Positions 25,636 through 34,707 of a DNA stretch of 64,000 nt are shown piece by piece. The DNA is from Halorubrum aethiopicum (GTDB taxonomy: Archaea; Halobacteriota; Halobacteria; Halobacteriales; Haloferacaceae). The position numbers and the translations under genes are program-made. The stretch is from the NCBI RefSeq assembly GCF_001542905.1, contig NZ_LOAJ01000003.1, forward strand, positions 1 through 64,000, in the 5' to 3' direction. How positions within the stretch are numbered: position 1 is the stretch's first letter; each line of letters opens with the position of its first letter. Below the pieces are notes generated by a model that worked only from the letters and a program-made list of their open reading frames with translations, made no database searches and was not told the DNA's origin.

Positions 25636-27027
25636 ATGGTAGCGACGATGATTGATGGCATCTCCGAAGCTCTACGTATCGGAGTGGGCTTCCTCTGGAC
25701 GGCAGCGTGGGCGATCATCATGGGCCTCACGATCACGAGCCTCGTCCAAGTCTACGTCTCCAAGGAGCGGATGGCGCAGGTCCTCGGCGATGGCGATCTG
25801 AGCGGGCTCACCAAGGCGACTGCGTTCGGCGCGGCCAGTAGTGGCTGTAGTTTCGGCGCCGTCGCCATCGGGAAGGGGTTGTTCAAGAAGGGGGCGCACG
25901 CGGTGAACTTCCTCGCGTTCATGTTCGCGTCGACGAACCTCATCGTCGAACTCGGGTTGATGATCCTGATTCTGCTCGGCTGGGAGTTCCTAGTCGCAGA
26001 GTTACTCGGCGGACTCATTCTCATCGCCGTGATGGCCGTCATCGTTCACCTCACGCTCCCGGAGAACCTCTTCGATGAGGTGCGAGAGACGCTCAACGAG
26101 CGCGATCACGAGGCGGGCGTCACCGAGGATCCAACCTGCGGGATGGAAGGCAAAGACGAGTACACGCTTACGACTGACGGCGGTGAGACGCTCAAGTTCT
26201 GCTCGGAGGGGTGTATGGAGACTTACCGCCAGGAGATGTCGAGTCGCGGTGGGTGGCGTGACGAGTTGCTGTCGTGGGGTGGCTGGTACAAAGTCGGGAA
26301 CCAGTACCGCAAGGAGTGGTCGATGATCTGGAAGGACGTCATCGCCGGCTTCCTCATTTCGGGGTTCGTCATCGTGTTCGTCCCCCAGTGGGTGTGGAAC
26401 ACCCTGTTCATCCAGGGCGACGGGCTACTTGTGACTGCCGAGAACGCGATTATGGGCGTCGCCATCGCCGTTATCAGCTTCGTCGGCAGCATGGGCAACG
26501 TCCCGTTCGCGGTCGCGCTTTGGGGCGGTGGCATCAGTTTCGCTGGCGTCATCGCGTTCGTCTATGCCGATCTCATCACGATTCCCGTGCTGAACGTCTA
26601 CCGGAAATACTACGGCTGGAAGGTGATGCTGTACATTCTCGGCGTCTTCTTCGCCACGATGGCGTTCACCGGCTTCCTCATGGAGCTGCTGTTCGACGCC
26701 CTCAACATCGTCCCTGATCTGGCGGGCGGCGAGACGGCGACCGAGCAAACGTACTTCGAGCTCAACTACACGTTCTACCTCAACCTCATTGCGTTCGCGC
26801 TTTCCGGCTTTCTCCTGTACGTGTATCGTCGCGGCCTTGGTGCGCCTGGCCAGTACCGTGATCCCGTCTGTGGGATGCGGACTGACGACAGCGAGCCATC
26901 GACGACCCATGACGCTGAGACGTACTACTTCTGCTCACAGACCTGTAAGGAGACCTTCGAAGAAAACCCCGACGAATACGCCACCGGCCACCCGATGGTG
27001 ATGGAAGGCCATGACCACGACCATTAA
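25636..27027 (+). CDS. Permease (DUF318/SO_0444-like) with two YHS domains
   Basis: 463 residues. The first half has four to five helices with the conserved ASSGCSFGAVAIGKGLF motif; the second half has four more. An internal YHS metal domain (DPTCGMEGKDEY, then FCSEGCMETY) lies between the halves. A second YHS domain (DPVCGMRTDDSE, then FCSQTCKETF) is at the C-terminus before a His tail (EGHDHDH). Permeases of this class export divalent metals or arsenicals; the paired YHS domains suggest copper, zinc or another soft metal. It is divergent from the SHOCT protein across 182 bases. No ligand can be fixed from sequence. Confidence 0.85.
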   Translation: MVATMIDGISEALRIGVGFLWTAAWAIIMGLTITSLVQVYVSKERMAQVLGDGDLSGLTKATAFGAASSGCSFGAVAIGKGLFKKGAHAVNFLAFMFASTNLIVELGLMILILLGWEFLVAELLGGLILIAVMAVIVHLTLPENLFDEVRETLNERDHEAGVTEDPTCGMEGKDEYTLTTDGGETLKFCSEGCMETYRQEMSSRGGWRDELLSWGGWYKVGNQYRKEWSMIWKDVIAGFLISGFVIVFVPQWVWNTLFIQGDGLLVTAENAIMGVAIAVISFVGSMGNVPFAVALWGGGISFAGVIAFVYADLITIPVLNVYRKYYGWKVMLYILGVFFATMAFTGFLMELLFDALNIVPDLAGGETATEQTYFELNYTFYLNLIAFALSGFLLYVYRRGLGAPGQYRDPVCGMRTDDSEPSTTHDAETYYFCSQTCKETFEENPDEYATGHPMVMEGHDHDH

Positions 27028-27273
27028 TTCGCGTTCGTGTCCAGTCGGCAAGGGGAACTCTGCCGGGCAAGACCGCCCAGCCTCTTCACCGAGTCCGCGT
27101 ATCGATGACGCCGTATCGCTCGGTGCATCTGTCCAGTGGATGCTGTTCGCCAGTATAGCTTCCCCCGAGACAAGTCCGCGAAAGAACGCTCCGACTCGTT
27201 ACTCTCGTCCCCTTCAACTGGGGCGACCGGGCGCTAATCACACCACGGAGCAACCCCTCCCGAGGTGATTTAA

Positions 27274-28740
27274 ATGACAGCTGATATCGCAATCCACGAC
27301 GCATTCGTGCTCACAGTCGACGCGCAGAATCGGCTCTACGAACGCGGCACAGTACTCATCGAAGATGGGGCCATCACCGAGGTCCGGACTTCCCGGGGCG
27401 ACGACGCGAACACAGCAGCTGACTGCATCATCGACGGTGCAGGAAAACTGGTGATGCCAGGACTGGTCAACGCCCACACGCATCTCGAGTTGACGCCGAT
27501 GGTCGGCGCGTTCAGCGACCTCAGCATGGCCGAACTCATGGGGAATATGACGGCTATCTACGGGGAAATCGCAGACGGAGAGTACGACTACCTCACCGGA
27601 GCCGGGTACGAACTCGCGGCGCTCAATTTCCTCGCCGGCGGCGTCACCACTGTCAACTCCCAAGATGTCCGGCCGAGCGCGGGCGCCGAAACGTTCGGCG
27701 AAGCGGGACTTCGCGGATTTTTCGGACCGGCACTCTCCGATCTCTTCTGGGACGTTCCCGTCGACGAGCAGTTCGACCGCGCTCGCGAATTCATCGACGA
27801 GTACCACGAGACGTACAACGGCCGAATCCGAGCGACGATTAACCCCCACGACGACTGGTCGTGTACCCGCACGCTGTGGGAGCGCGCTGCGGACCTCGCG
27901 GACGAATACCCCGACCTGCTCGTTCACACGCATTTGCTTGAGCTTGAGGAGAGTAACACGATGGCGCGGTCGAACGGTGCGAAAGACTCGCTCGACCTGC
28001 TCGACGACGTCGGCCTCCTCGACGAACGACTGGTGGCTGCTCATTATCGCATGGCCGACGACCAGGACATCCGACGGACCGCAGACGCGGGTGCAGCGGT
28101 CGCACATTGTCCGTCGATATTCTGCTACTGGAACCCGGGCCCCGACGTGCAGTGGACGCCGGTACCGGAACTCCGGGCGGCGGGCGTCGACGTTGGACTG
28201 GGTATCGACGACCACTACTGGCACGATTCGTACAACCTGTTCGGCGAGGCGCGGCAGGCTCGACTCGCGGCGAACCTCAAGCGCTCGGCCGGGCAGTTCC
28301 ACTCGATGGAGTTAGTGCGGATGCTCACCATCGAAGGGGCACGCGCGCTGGGCGTCGGTGACAAAATCGGGAGTATCGAGCCCGGCAAGCGGGCCGACGT
28401 CATTTTGCTCAACCTCGACCAACCCAAATTCACGCCGGTGACGAATATTCCCGCGCACGTCGCCAACAACGCAGTCCCCGGCGACGTCACGACGACCATC
28501 GTAGACGGCGAGATACTGCTGCGGGATGGCGACGTGAGGACGATGGACGCCGACGCCGTACGCGACCGTGTGCAGACGGCTATTGAGCGCTTCAAGTCGG
28601 AGACAGACTGGGACCTCGATAGCGGTGGGAGTGACCCACCGGGCGCGATGAGCGTTGCCCGCGACCTCCCCAAGCGGGGTCCCGCGCAGTTACTCGGCCG
28701 CCTTGCGTTCCAGTCAATCAAAGATACCTTCCCCCTCTGA
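27274..28740 (+). CDS. Amidohydrolase (TRZ/ATZ, chlorohydrolase-like)
   Basis: 488 residues. TIM-barrel amidohydrolase with HTH metal ligands in VNAHTHLELTP, then VHTHLLELEE, AAHYRMADD, and the Asp in LGIDDHYWHDSYN. Members deaminate or dechlorinate N-heterocycles, for example S-adenosylhomocysteine, methylthioadenosine or cytosine-type substrates. GAGGTGAT lies a few bases before the ATG as a Shine-Dalgarno match. The N-terminal and C-terminal beta sandwich is present (ADVILLN, TTIVDGEILLRDG). No neighbour explains the substrate. It is flanked by 245 bases without a gene. Confidence 0.85.
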   Translation: MTADIAIHDAFVLTVDAQNRLYERGTVLIEDGAITEVRTSRGDDANTAADCIIDGAGKLVMPGLVNAHTHLELTPMVGAFSDLSMAELMGNMTAIYGEIADGEYDYLTGAGYELAALNFLAGGVTTVNSQDVRPSAGAETFGEAGLRGFFGPALSDLFWDVPVDEQFDRAREFIDEYHETYNGRIRATINPHDDWSCTRTLWERAADLADEYPDLLVHTHLLELEESNTMARSNGAKDSLDLLDDVGLLDERLVAAHYRMADDQDIRRTADAGAAVAHCPSIFCYWNPGPDVQWTPVPELRAAGVDVGLGIDDHYWHDSYNLFGEARQARLAANLKRSAGQFHSMELVRMLTIEGARALGVGDKIGSIEPGKRADVILLNLDQPKFTPVTNIPAHVANNAVPGDVTTTIVDGEILLRDGDVRTMDADAVRDRVQTAIERFKSETDWDLDSGGSDPPGAMSVARDLPKRGPAQLLGRLAFQSIKDTFPL

Positions 28741-28887
28741 GGAGAGTGGGAAGCGTATTCTCGGTGCCCCTTCGGGCTTGAAGCGCGAATCCGACTAGAC
28801 GAGGTGGGGGGGAGTGGTGTATAGTTGGTCCCCGTCGATGGAAACTGGAGGGCAGATTTATTGGTACTTCCTTTGAAATTCGGCTAA

Positions 28888-29337
28888 ATGTACGATCGAA
28901 TTCTCCTGTCGACCGATGGAACTGTCGCATCTAAAGAGGCTGCAACGCACGCACTCGAGCTCGCAGCCGCTCACAACGCAGTTCTTCACGTGCTCTTTGT
29001 CGTCGACGAGGATGTCGTGACTGCGTACAGCGGGGACGAGTACGTCGACGAGGCTGAAGGTCCTGAACATGGCCTCGAAGAACACGGCGAGGAGACGCTT
29101 TCGGAACTCCGACGTCGAGCCGCAGAGACTGATGTCGACGTCGATATGTCGATGCAACATGGCCGCCCCGCTGAAACTATCGTGAATCACGCAGACGACT
29201 GTGACGCCGATCTCCTCGTGCTCGGCACCAAACGCCGGCCGGACGAATATCGTGCGTTGCTCGGAAGTGTCACTGACCGCGTTCTCCGATTGACGACGCG
29301 TCCGGCAACCGTCGTGAAAACTGAAGTCAGCGAGTAG
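28888..29337 (+). CDS. Universal stress protein UspA
   Basis: 149 residues. UspA fold from YDRILLSTDGT to LTTRPATVVKTE. The ATP-binding loop LVLGTKRRPDEYRALLGSVT keeps the first Gly and the final GS, but the second Gly of the usual GxxG is Arg, so nucleotide binding may be altered. Single-domain form. Convergent with the second SHOCT gene. General stress role; neighbours suggest metal or redox stress. Confidence 0.9.
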   Translation: MYDRILLSTDGTVASKEAATHALELAAAHNAVLHVLFVVDEDVVTAYSGDEYVDEAEGPEHGLEEHGEETLSELRRRAAETDVDVDMSMQHGRPAETIVNHADDCDADLLVLGTKRRPDEYRALLGSVTDRVLRLTTRPATVVKTEVSE

Positions 29338-29351
29338 GAAACGACCGTCCG

Positions 29352-29747
29352 CTACCGTCCATCATCTGGTGTGAGACGGGCGCGACGGCGGTCGAACTCC
29401 TCGTCGTCGATCTCGCCACGGGCGTACCGCTCTTGGAGAACGGTGAGTGCACTATCCTCGGCGGGGCCGTTCGATTGCGACCGGGATCCCAGCCAGTAGA
29501 CGAGATACACCGGGACGGCGATGAGGAGTGCCATCCACAGGAGCCCGAACAGCATCATCCCCCAGCCCCAGCTACCCCAGCCGGCCATGTGGCCGTCGTT
29601 CCACATACCGTCGTGCCAGCTCCACATCATTGCATCCGAGACGGTCGCGTGTGTTAGCGCCATTCCGGCGACGACGGCCAGAGCCAGCGCTCCAACGACG
29701 ATGAATCCCAGAGAACGAATCCCACGTGCTTGAATTGGATTTTGCAT
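29352..29747 (-). CDS. SHOCT-domain membrane protein, Trp/Met/His-rich
   Basis: 131 residues. N-terminal helix (IVVGALALAVVAGMALTHA), a linker rich in Trp, Met and His (MMWSWHDGMWNDGHMAGWGS), a second helix, and a C-terminal SHOCT (LQERYARGEIDDEEFDRRRA). Same layout as the gene at 25082-25453, so the two are paralogues. It is 28 bases after DoxX on the same strand. Confidence 0.8.
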   Translation of the reverse strand: MQNPIQARGIRSLGFIVVGALALAVVAGMALTHATVSDAMMWSWHDGMWNDGHMAGWGSWGWGMMLFGLLWMALLIAVPVYLVYWLGSRSQSNGPAEDSALTVLQERYARGEIDDEEFDRRRARLTPDDGR

Positions 29748-29775
29748 TGTTGTACTCCCAAAGGTCTCGGCGTGG

Positions 29776-30336
29776 TTAGCCGAGGATGTATTCGAGGGCG
29801 GGGTAGCGCTCGACGAGCGTCTCGCCGCCGACGTCGTAGTTCTCGATGTACTGGTCGAGGCCCAGGATGCGGCCCGCGGCGAACGCGGCGACCGCGAGGA
29901 ACACGAGCATGTACGCGAAGTCGCCGTTGATGAACCCGTGGCCCATGTCCCAGTTCCCGAAGTAGAACATGAGCATCATCAGCGCGCCGAAGAACGCCGC
30001 GAGGCGGACGAGCGCGCCGACAAGCAGGCCGAGGCCGATGAACAGCTCGCCCCACGGCACGGCGACGTTCGCGAACTCAACGAACCACGGCGTCGAACCC
30101 ATCCACGCGAACATCCCCGCGAGCGGGTTGCCGTTCGTCGCCGCAACGTTCGACAGGTAGCCGCCGGCGGCGAACTCACCGGTGATCTTCGTGAAGCCGG
30201 AGTAGGCGAACGCGTAGCCCATCATAAGGCGAAGCGCGAGAACGAACCACGCGCTGAGGCTGTGGACTTTCCCGCCGACGGTCAGCCCGCCGACTCTGCT
30301 CTCAAGCTGGTTCATGCCGGAGTCGAGTGTGGACAT
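29776..30336 (-). CDS. DoxX family membrane protein
   Basis: 186 residues, four helices, with the DoxX pattern LRLMMGYAFAYSGFTKITGEF and later VPWGELFIGLGLLVGALVR. DoxX proteins form quinone- or sulfur-related oxidoreductase membrane subunits, and their role in haloarchaea is not established. It precedes the SHOCT gene and is divergent from the wHTH gene at 30451. Membrane protein of likely redox function. Confidence 0.85.
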   Translation of the reverse strand: MSTLDSGMNQLESRVGGLTVGGKVHSLSAWFVLALRLMMGYAFAYSGFTKITGEFAAGGYLSNVAATNGNPLAGMFAWMGSTPWFVEFANVAVPWGELFIGLGLLVGALVRLAAFFGALMMLMFYFGNWDMGHGFINGDFAYMLVFLAVAAFAAGRILGLDQYIENYDVGGETLVERYPALEYILG

Positions 30337-30450
30337 AATTATTGCACCTTCAACTATCAGTAGGCGAGTAGAGACGATATAATAGCGAGCCGGCGTTCTG
30401 AGTCAGAAAACCGGCGGGCTATATTACCCTCCTGTAGCGAGTACGGACGT

Positions 30451-30801
30451 GTGACTGAGGAGGCCGACCCGTCGGACATCTTCGCCACGCTCGACGACGA
30501 GTACGCCCGCGACATCCTCGTGGCGACGAAGACCGACCGCCTGTCTGCGAAGGAACTCAGCGAGGAATGCGACATGTCACGTCCGACCGTCTCGCGCCGG
30601 GTCACCCGCCTCGTCGAGCAGGGCCTCCTCGAAGAGTACACGCACGTCGACCCGGGCGGCCGGCACTACAGCGAGTACGAAGCGCGTCTCGAACGCGTCG
30701 AAGTGCTCCTGCAGGCGGAGGGGTTCGACGTGCAGATCGACGTCCGGCCGGACCCCGCCGACCGGATCACGTCCATCTTCGAGGAGATGCGGGGAGACTG
30801 A
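30451..30801 (+). CDS. Winged-helix regulator paired with a DUF7521 membrane protein
   Basis: 116 residues from GTG at 30451. CTATATTA at 30419-30426 is about 28 bases upstream, which supports a leaderless GTG start. The wHTH is LSAKELSEECDMSRPTVSRR followed by [13 protein letters not shown]. The C-terminal half may be a dimerisation or ligand domain. It is followed by the DUF7521-like membrane protein after three bases. A similar pair lies at 39849-40501, though diverged. The two-gene unit is common in haloarchaea; signal unknown. Confidence 0.82.
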   Translation: MTEEADPSDIFATLDDEYARDILVATKTDRLSAKELSEECDMSRPTVSRRVTRLVEQGLLEEYTHVDPGGRHYSEYEARLERVEVLLQAEGFDVQIDVRPDPADRITSIFEEMRGD

Positions 30802-30804
30802 CTC

Positions 30805-31080
30805 ATGGAACACACGTTATTCGTCATCGGCAAGCTGTTCACGACCGCCCTGGCACTGGTGATCGCCTACCAGGCCTATCGCGGATACCAACGGAATCAC
30901 ACGCAGTTACTCCTGTACGTCGCCGCTGGCTTCGCGCTGGTCGGTCTTGGTGGCCTCCTCGAAGGCGTGCTCTTCGAGATCCTCGAAGTGTCGATCTTCG
31001 AAGCAGGATTCGTCGCAGCACTCGTCACCGCCGCCGGGATGCTGTCGATTCTCTACGCCCTGTATGCCCCGAACCCCTGA
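30805..31080 (+). CDS. DUF7521-like small membrane protein
   Basis: 91 residues, three transmembrane helices (FTTALALVIAYQAYRGY, LLLYVAAGFALVGLGGLL, GFVAALVTAAGMLSILYALYA). Genes of this type follow wHTH regulators in haloarchaea, as here with a three-base gap, suggesting that the membrane protein and the regulator work together. Family name from memory. Confidence 0.75.
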   Translation: MEHTLFVIGKLFTTALALVIAYQAYRGYQRNHTQLLLYVAAGFALVGLGGLLEGVLFEILEVSIFEAGFVAALVTAAGMLSILYALYAPNP

Positions 31081-31217
31081 GGATTCGGGACGTTCATTCG
31101 AGAAGCGGCCTCTGGGCGTTGTTCCTCATTCGAAGTCGCTATTGTTCGGATTCCCCTTATTCTCGCCAGTGTAGGGTCGCAGCGGGAATTATGTCCGTAC
31201 CGGTCGTACAGTATCGT

Positions 31218-31613
31218 ATGATTCGAACACTCGTGGGTGTCCTTGGCGCTCTCTCAGCGCTGTTCCCGGACAAAATCGTCAAGCTCTTCGAGAAACTCGC
31301 GATTGCGAATCCAAGCGAGGGAACGGTGAGAGGGTGGGTCCGCCCAGCTATCCGGTCTGAGGGCGTTCTGATAGCTGCGATTTCCCTCCTCAACGGGCGA
31401 GCATACGCGTGGCTGATGAATCTTACCGGTGTGTTCGGCGCTATCGTCTTCCTGTTTCCCGATCTGTATCGAAGATTTGCCACCGCGTTCCTGTACGAGC
31501 GTCCGGAGTCGATCGAATGGAACGAGCGATTCTGCTCGGGTATTCGGGCTATCGGCGCACTATACGTCCTTTTAGCGGCGAAGACGTATCTGGAGCGCCA
31601 CAACGATACCTAA
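31218..31613 (+). CDS. Hypothetical small membrane protein
   Basis: 131 residues from ATG at 31218 (MIRTLVGVLGALSALFPDK). The open frame extends 650 bases further upstream, but that part is the shadow of the preceding genes; an ATG at 31191 is the only other choice. Three hydrophobic segments alternate with an amphipathic helix (KIVKLFEKLAIANPSEG). Similar proteins occur widely in haloarchaea as unnamed membrane proteins. Function unknown. Confidence 0.65.
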   Translation: MIRTLVGVLGALSALFPDKIVKLFEKLAIANPSEGTVRGWVRPAIRSEGVLIAAISLLNGRAYAWLMNLTGVFGAIVFLFPDLYRRFATAFLYERPESIEWNERFCSGIRAIGALYVLLAAKTYLERHNDT

Positions 31614-31747
31614 GTCTTCCCGGCATCGTCAGCTGCTGTATCTGAGATTTGGTTCGTTGCGGCTGCACGTATCACTTGGAATCTAAAGTTTAATCTCCAA
31701 GAGACCAGTATAATCGAAGGGGAAATCCGCTAAAGGGAGGGAGTCGT

Positions 31748-31957
31748 ATGTACCTCTGTATGACGACGACCATCACCGTGGAAGGAATGTCGTGCGGCCA
31801 CTGTGAGCAGACGGTCGAAGAGGCCCTTGAAGAGGTCTCTGGCGTGACTTCCGTGACCGTCGACAGGGAGAGTGAACAGGCAAGCGTCGACGGTGAGGCA
31901 GAGGTCACGGCCCTCGTGGCGGCCGTCGAAGACGCAGGATACACCGCTCACGCCTGA
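31748..31957 (+). CDS. copZ: Copper chaperone-like HMA protein
   Basis: 69 residues. GMSCGHCEQTVEEAL carries the MxCxxC copper loop. A Shine-Dalgarno GGAGG at 31736-31740 with seven-base spacing supports the ATG at 31748 rather than the ATG four codons on. It lies 146 bases before the CopB-type ATPase gene and probably delivers copper to it or buffers it in the cytoplasm. Confidence 0.9.
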   Translation: MYLCMTTTITVEGMSCGHCEQTVEEALEEVSGVTSVTVDRESEQASVDGEAEVTALVAAVEDAGYTAHA

Positions 31958-32103
31958 GTATCGTGCGCTGCGGATAGCACAAGTCGCTTCGAGACGACGA
32001 CTAACCGTTGTCTTCGGAGCTTGTCTACGCTGCTCTTGCTGTACGGTTTCAGGGCCGAAGATTCAGGAAGCCGGCGGAACCACCTCAATAGAGAACATGA
32101 CTC

Positions 32104-34386
32104 ATGGACGACCACAAAGATACAACTGAGAATTCCTCGGGAGGAGAGGACCAGCCGGACACCACCAGCCACCAGCACGAACACGGTGAGCACGATGAAG
32201 CGGTCGCGGAATCGGACGAGGAAGGGGTAGAACAGGGACTACTAGAGGAGGAAGCTCACCCTGCTGCGGCAGGTGAGATGGCGTCCCACGAGCAGCACGA
32301 ACACGCCGGACACGAGGGCGACGGGCACGGCCACGGTTCCCACGAAGGACACGGCGAGGGCCATAGCGGGATGCACGAAGGCCACGAACAGATGTTCCGC
32401 CGGCGCTTCTTCGTCTCGACGCTCCTGTCGGTCCCCGTCCTCCTGTACAGCGAAATGCTGCAGGAGTGGCTCGGCTTCTCTGTCCCAGCATTTCCGGGGA
32501 GCGAATGGATCAACCCCGTCTTCGCGGTTATTGTCTTCGCGTACGGTGGGGTCCCGTTCCTCCAGATGGCGGTACCGGAGCTGAAAGACCGGTCACCGGG
32601 GATGATGACGCTCATCTCGATGGCGATCACCGTCGCGTTCGTCTACAGCCTCGCGAGCGTGATTTTCCCCACACAGTCGGCGTTCTTCTGGGAGCTCGTC
32701 ACGCTGATCGACATCATGTTGCTCGGCCACTGGATCGAGATGCGGTCGGTCCGGCGGGCCTCCAGCGCGCTCGACGAGCTGGCGAAGCTGATGCCCGACA
32801 CCGCAGAGCGCATCACCGACGGCGGGGAAACCGAGGAAGTCCCCGTCAGTGAGCTCTCCGAAGGCGACCTCGTGCTCGTCCGGCCGGGCGCGAGTGTCCC
32901 TGCTGACGGCACCGTCGAGGAGGGAGACTCCGACGTCAACGAGTCGATGATCACCGGCGAGTCCAAGCCCGTCTCGAAAGAGCCTGGCGACGAGGTCATC
33001 GGCGGCACCATCAACGGCGACGGGAGTCTCCGTGTTCGCGTCGGTGCGACGGGCGAGGAGACGACGCTCGCGGGCATCATGCGTCTCGTCGAGGAAGCCC
33101 AGCAGAGCAAGTCCAAGACGCAGGTACTGGCCGACCGGGCGGCCGGCTGGCTGTTCTATGTCGCGCTCGGGGCGGCAGTCGTGACCGCGATTGCGTGGAC
33201 GGTAGCGGTGTCGTTCGATGCGACCGTCATCGAGCGCGTCGTCACGGTACTCGTCATCGCCTGTCCGCACGCCCTCGGGCTCGCAATCCCCTTGGTCGTC
33301 GCGATCAACACGTCGCTCGCCGCTCGCAACGGGATGCTCGTTCGCGACCGCATCGCGATGGAGGACGCACGGAAGCTGGACGCCATCATCTTCGACAAGA
33401 CAGGCACGCTTACCGAGGGCGAACACGGCGTCGTGGATATGGCGACCGTCGACGGCGTCGACGAGGACGAGGCGCTCGGACTGGCGGCGGCTGTCGAGAG
33501 TGACTCCGAACACATGATCGCCCGAGCGATCCGCGAGGCCGCCGACGAGCGAGACCTAACTACTCCCGACGCGACCGCCTTCGAGGCGATCAAAGGTCGA
33601 GGGGTTCGCGCAAACGTCGACGGAAACGAGGTGTACGTCGGTGGGCCGAACCTGTTGACCCAGCTCGATAGCGAGATACCCGACCATCTCCAGCGCTTCG
33701 CTGACGAGGCCGGACAGAACGCCCAGACAGTGGTGTATCTCGTTCGTGACGGAGAGCTAATCGCCGCCTTCGCGATGGCCGACGTGATCCGCGAGGAGAG
33801 TTTCCGCGTCGTCGACGCGCTCCACGATCTGGGTATCGAGGTAGCGATGCTGACTGGCGACTCCCAGGATGTCGCCAACGCCGTCGCGGACGAACTGGGT
33901 ATCGACACGGTGTTCGCGGAGGTTCTCCCCGAAGACAAAGACGAGAAAGTGCAGGAACTCCAAGACCAGGGGAAGCTCGTGGGGATGGTCGGCGACGGTG
34001 TCAACGACGCGCCGGCGCTGACGCGAGCCGACGTCGGCATCGCTATTGGAAGCGGCACCGACGTTGCGGTCCAGTCGGCCGACGTCATCCTCGTCCAGAA
34101 CAACCCGATGGATGTGGTGCGACTCGTGAAGCTCAGTAAGGCGAGCTACCGGAAGATGCAGGAGAACATCGTCTGGGCGGCCGGCTACAACGTCTTCGCG
34201 CTTCCGCTTGCAGCAGGCGTGTTGGCACCGATTGGGATTCTGCTGTCCCCCGCTGTGGGTGCGCTCCTGATGTCGTTGAGTACAGTAATCGTCGCGATCA
34301 ACGCCCAATTGCTCCGCCGCGTGGACCTGTCCATCCCCGAGCTTCCAGGCGGGACACCAGCGACTGACGCACAACCTGCAGACTGA
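32104..34386 (+). CDS. copB: CopB-type P1B ATPase (CPH motif)
   Basis: 760 residues. A His-rich N-terminal tail (several HEHG and [14 protein letters not shown] segments) replaces HMA domains. Transmembrane metal motif is CPH (387-389, in [13 protein letters not shown]), the hallmark of the P1B-3 class for Cu(II), with Cu(I) or Ag also reported. Phosphorylated Asp is D431 in [14 protein letters not shown] and [10 protein letters not shown] hinge motifs are present. The nucleotide-domain HP is HM (SEHMIARA). Located in the membrane, it exports copper. Preceded by the copper chaperone gene. Confidence 0.9.
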   Translation: MDDHKDTTENSSGGEDQPDTTSHQHEHGEHDEAVAESDEEGVEQGLLEEEAHPAAAGEMASHEQHEHAGHEGDGHGHGSHEGHGEGHSGMHEGHEQMFRRRFFVSTLLSVPVLLYSEMLQEWLGFSVPAFPGSEWINPVFAVIVFAYGGVPFLQMAVPELKDRSPGMMTLISMAITVAFVYSLASVIFPTQSAFFWELVTLIDIMLLGHWIEMRSVRRASSALDELAKLMPDTAERITDGGETEEVPVSELSEGDLVLVRPGASVPADGTVEEGDSDVNESMITGESKPVSKEPGDEVIGGTINGDGSLRVRVGATGEETTLAGIMRLVEEAQQSKSKTQVLADRAAGWLFYVALGAAVVTAIAWTVAVSFDATVIERVVTVLVIACPHALGLAIPLVVAINTSLAARNGMLVRDRIAMEDARKLDAIIFDKTGTLTEGEHGVVDMATVDGVDEDEALGLAAAVESDSEHMIARAIREAADERDLTTPDATAFEAIKGRGVRANVDGNEVYVGGPNLLTQLDSEIPDHLQRFADEAGQNAQTVVYLVRDGELIAAFAMADVIREESFRVVDALHDLGIEVAMLTGDSQDVANAVADELGIDTVFAEVLPEDKDEKVQELQDQGKLVGMVGDGVNDAPALTRADVGIAIGSGTDVAVQSADVILVQNNPMDVVRLVKLSKASYRKMQENIVWAAGYNVFALPLAAGVLAPIGILLSPAVGALLMSLSTVIVAINAQLLRRVDLSIPELPGGTPATDAQPAD

Positions 34387-34602
34387 AACGCTCCCGATCG
34401 CTTCGGAGCTTCTTTCCACTGAGTTCGGTTGGTGGACAGCAAATGGCGACACTGCGTAATTTCGGCGGGTATCGCTATGCGGTCAGCGATTCCACAGTTC
34501 TCCCGAGAGGTACGTAGATCGGTATACACAGACGCTTCCTCTGATGGACGACATTGCTGCGTCAGCACTAGGTTTATAGCGCTTGACGGACTTCTTTCCA
34601 AT
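34387..34602. other. Gap between the CopB gene and a tiny ORF
   Basis: No convincing gene. TTTATA at 34573-34578 is the probable promoter box for the tiny ORF that starts at 34603. Confidence 0.4.
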
Positions 34603-34707
34603 ATGAGCCTCGAAGAGACGGTTGACTACCTCGCCGAGGAACTTGACCTCGAGCGAAGTGAACACGTTCGCGAGGTCGGACAGTCGGTCGCCGAGCTTCG
34701 CGACTGA
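34603..34707 (+). CDS. Candidate 34-residue protein, tail-to-tail with the Doc-like gene
   Basis: The ATG has a TATA-like box (TTTATA, 34573-34578) centred 27 bases upstream, the typical leaderless layout. The translation starts MSLEETVDYLAEELDLERS, acidic and helical with good haloarchaeal codon use, and runs to a stop directly beside the end of the Doc-like gene. Such a short protein could be real or a fragment of a larger gene. A link to the Doc-like gene is speculative. Confidence 0.45.
   Translation: MSLEETVDYLAEELDLERSEHVREVGQSVAELRD

Noticed and set aside
30567-31217. Long N-terminal extension of the membrane protein at 31218
   Set aside because: The extension is Arg-rich shadow of the wHTH and DUF7521 genes.
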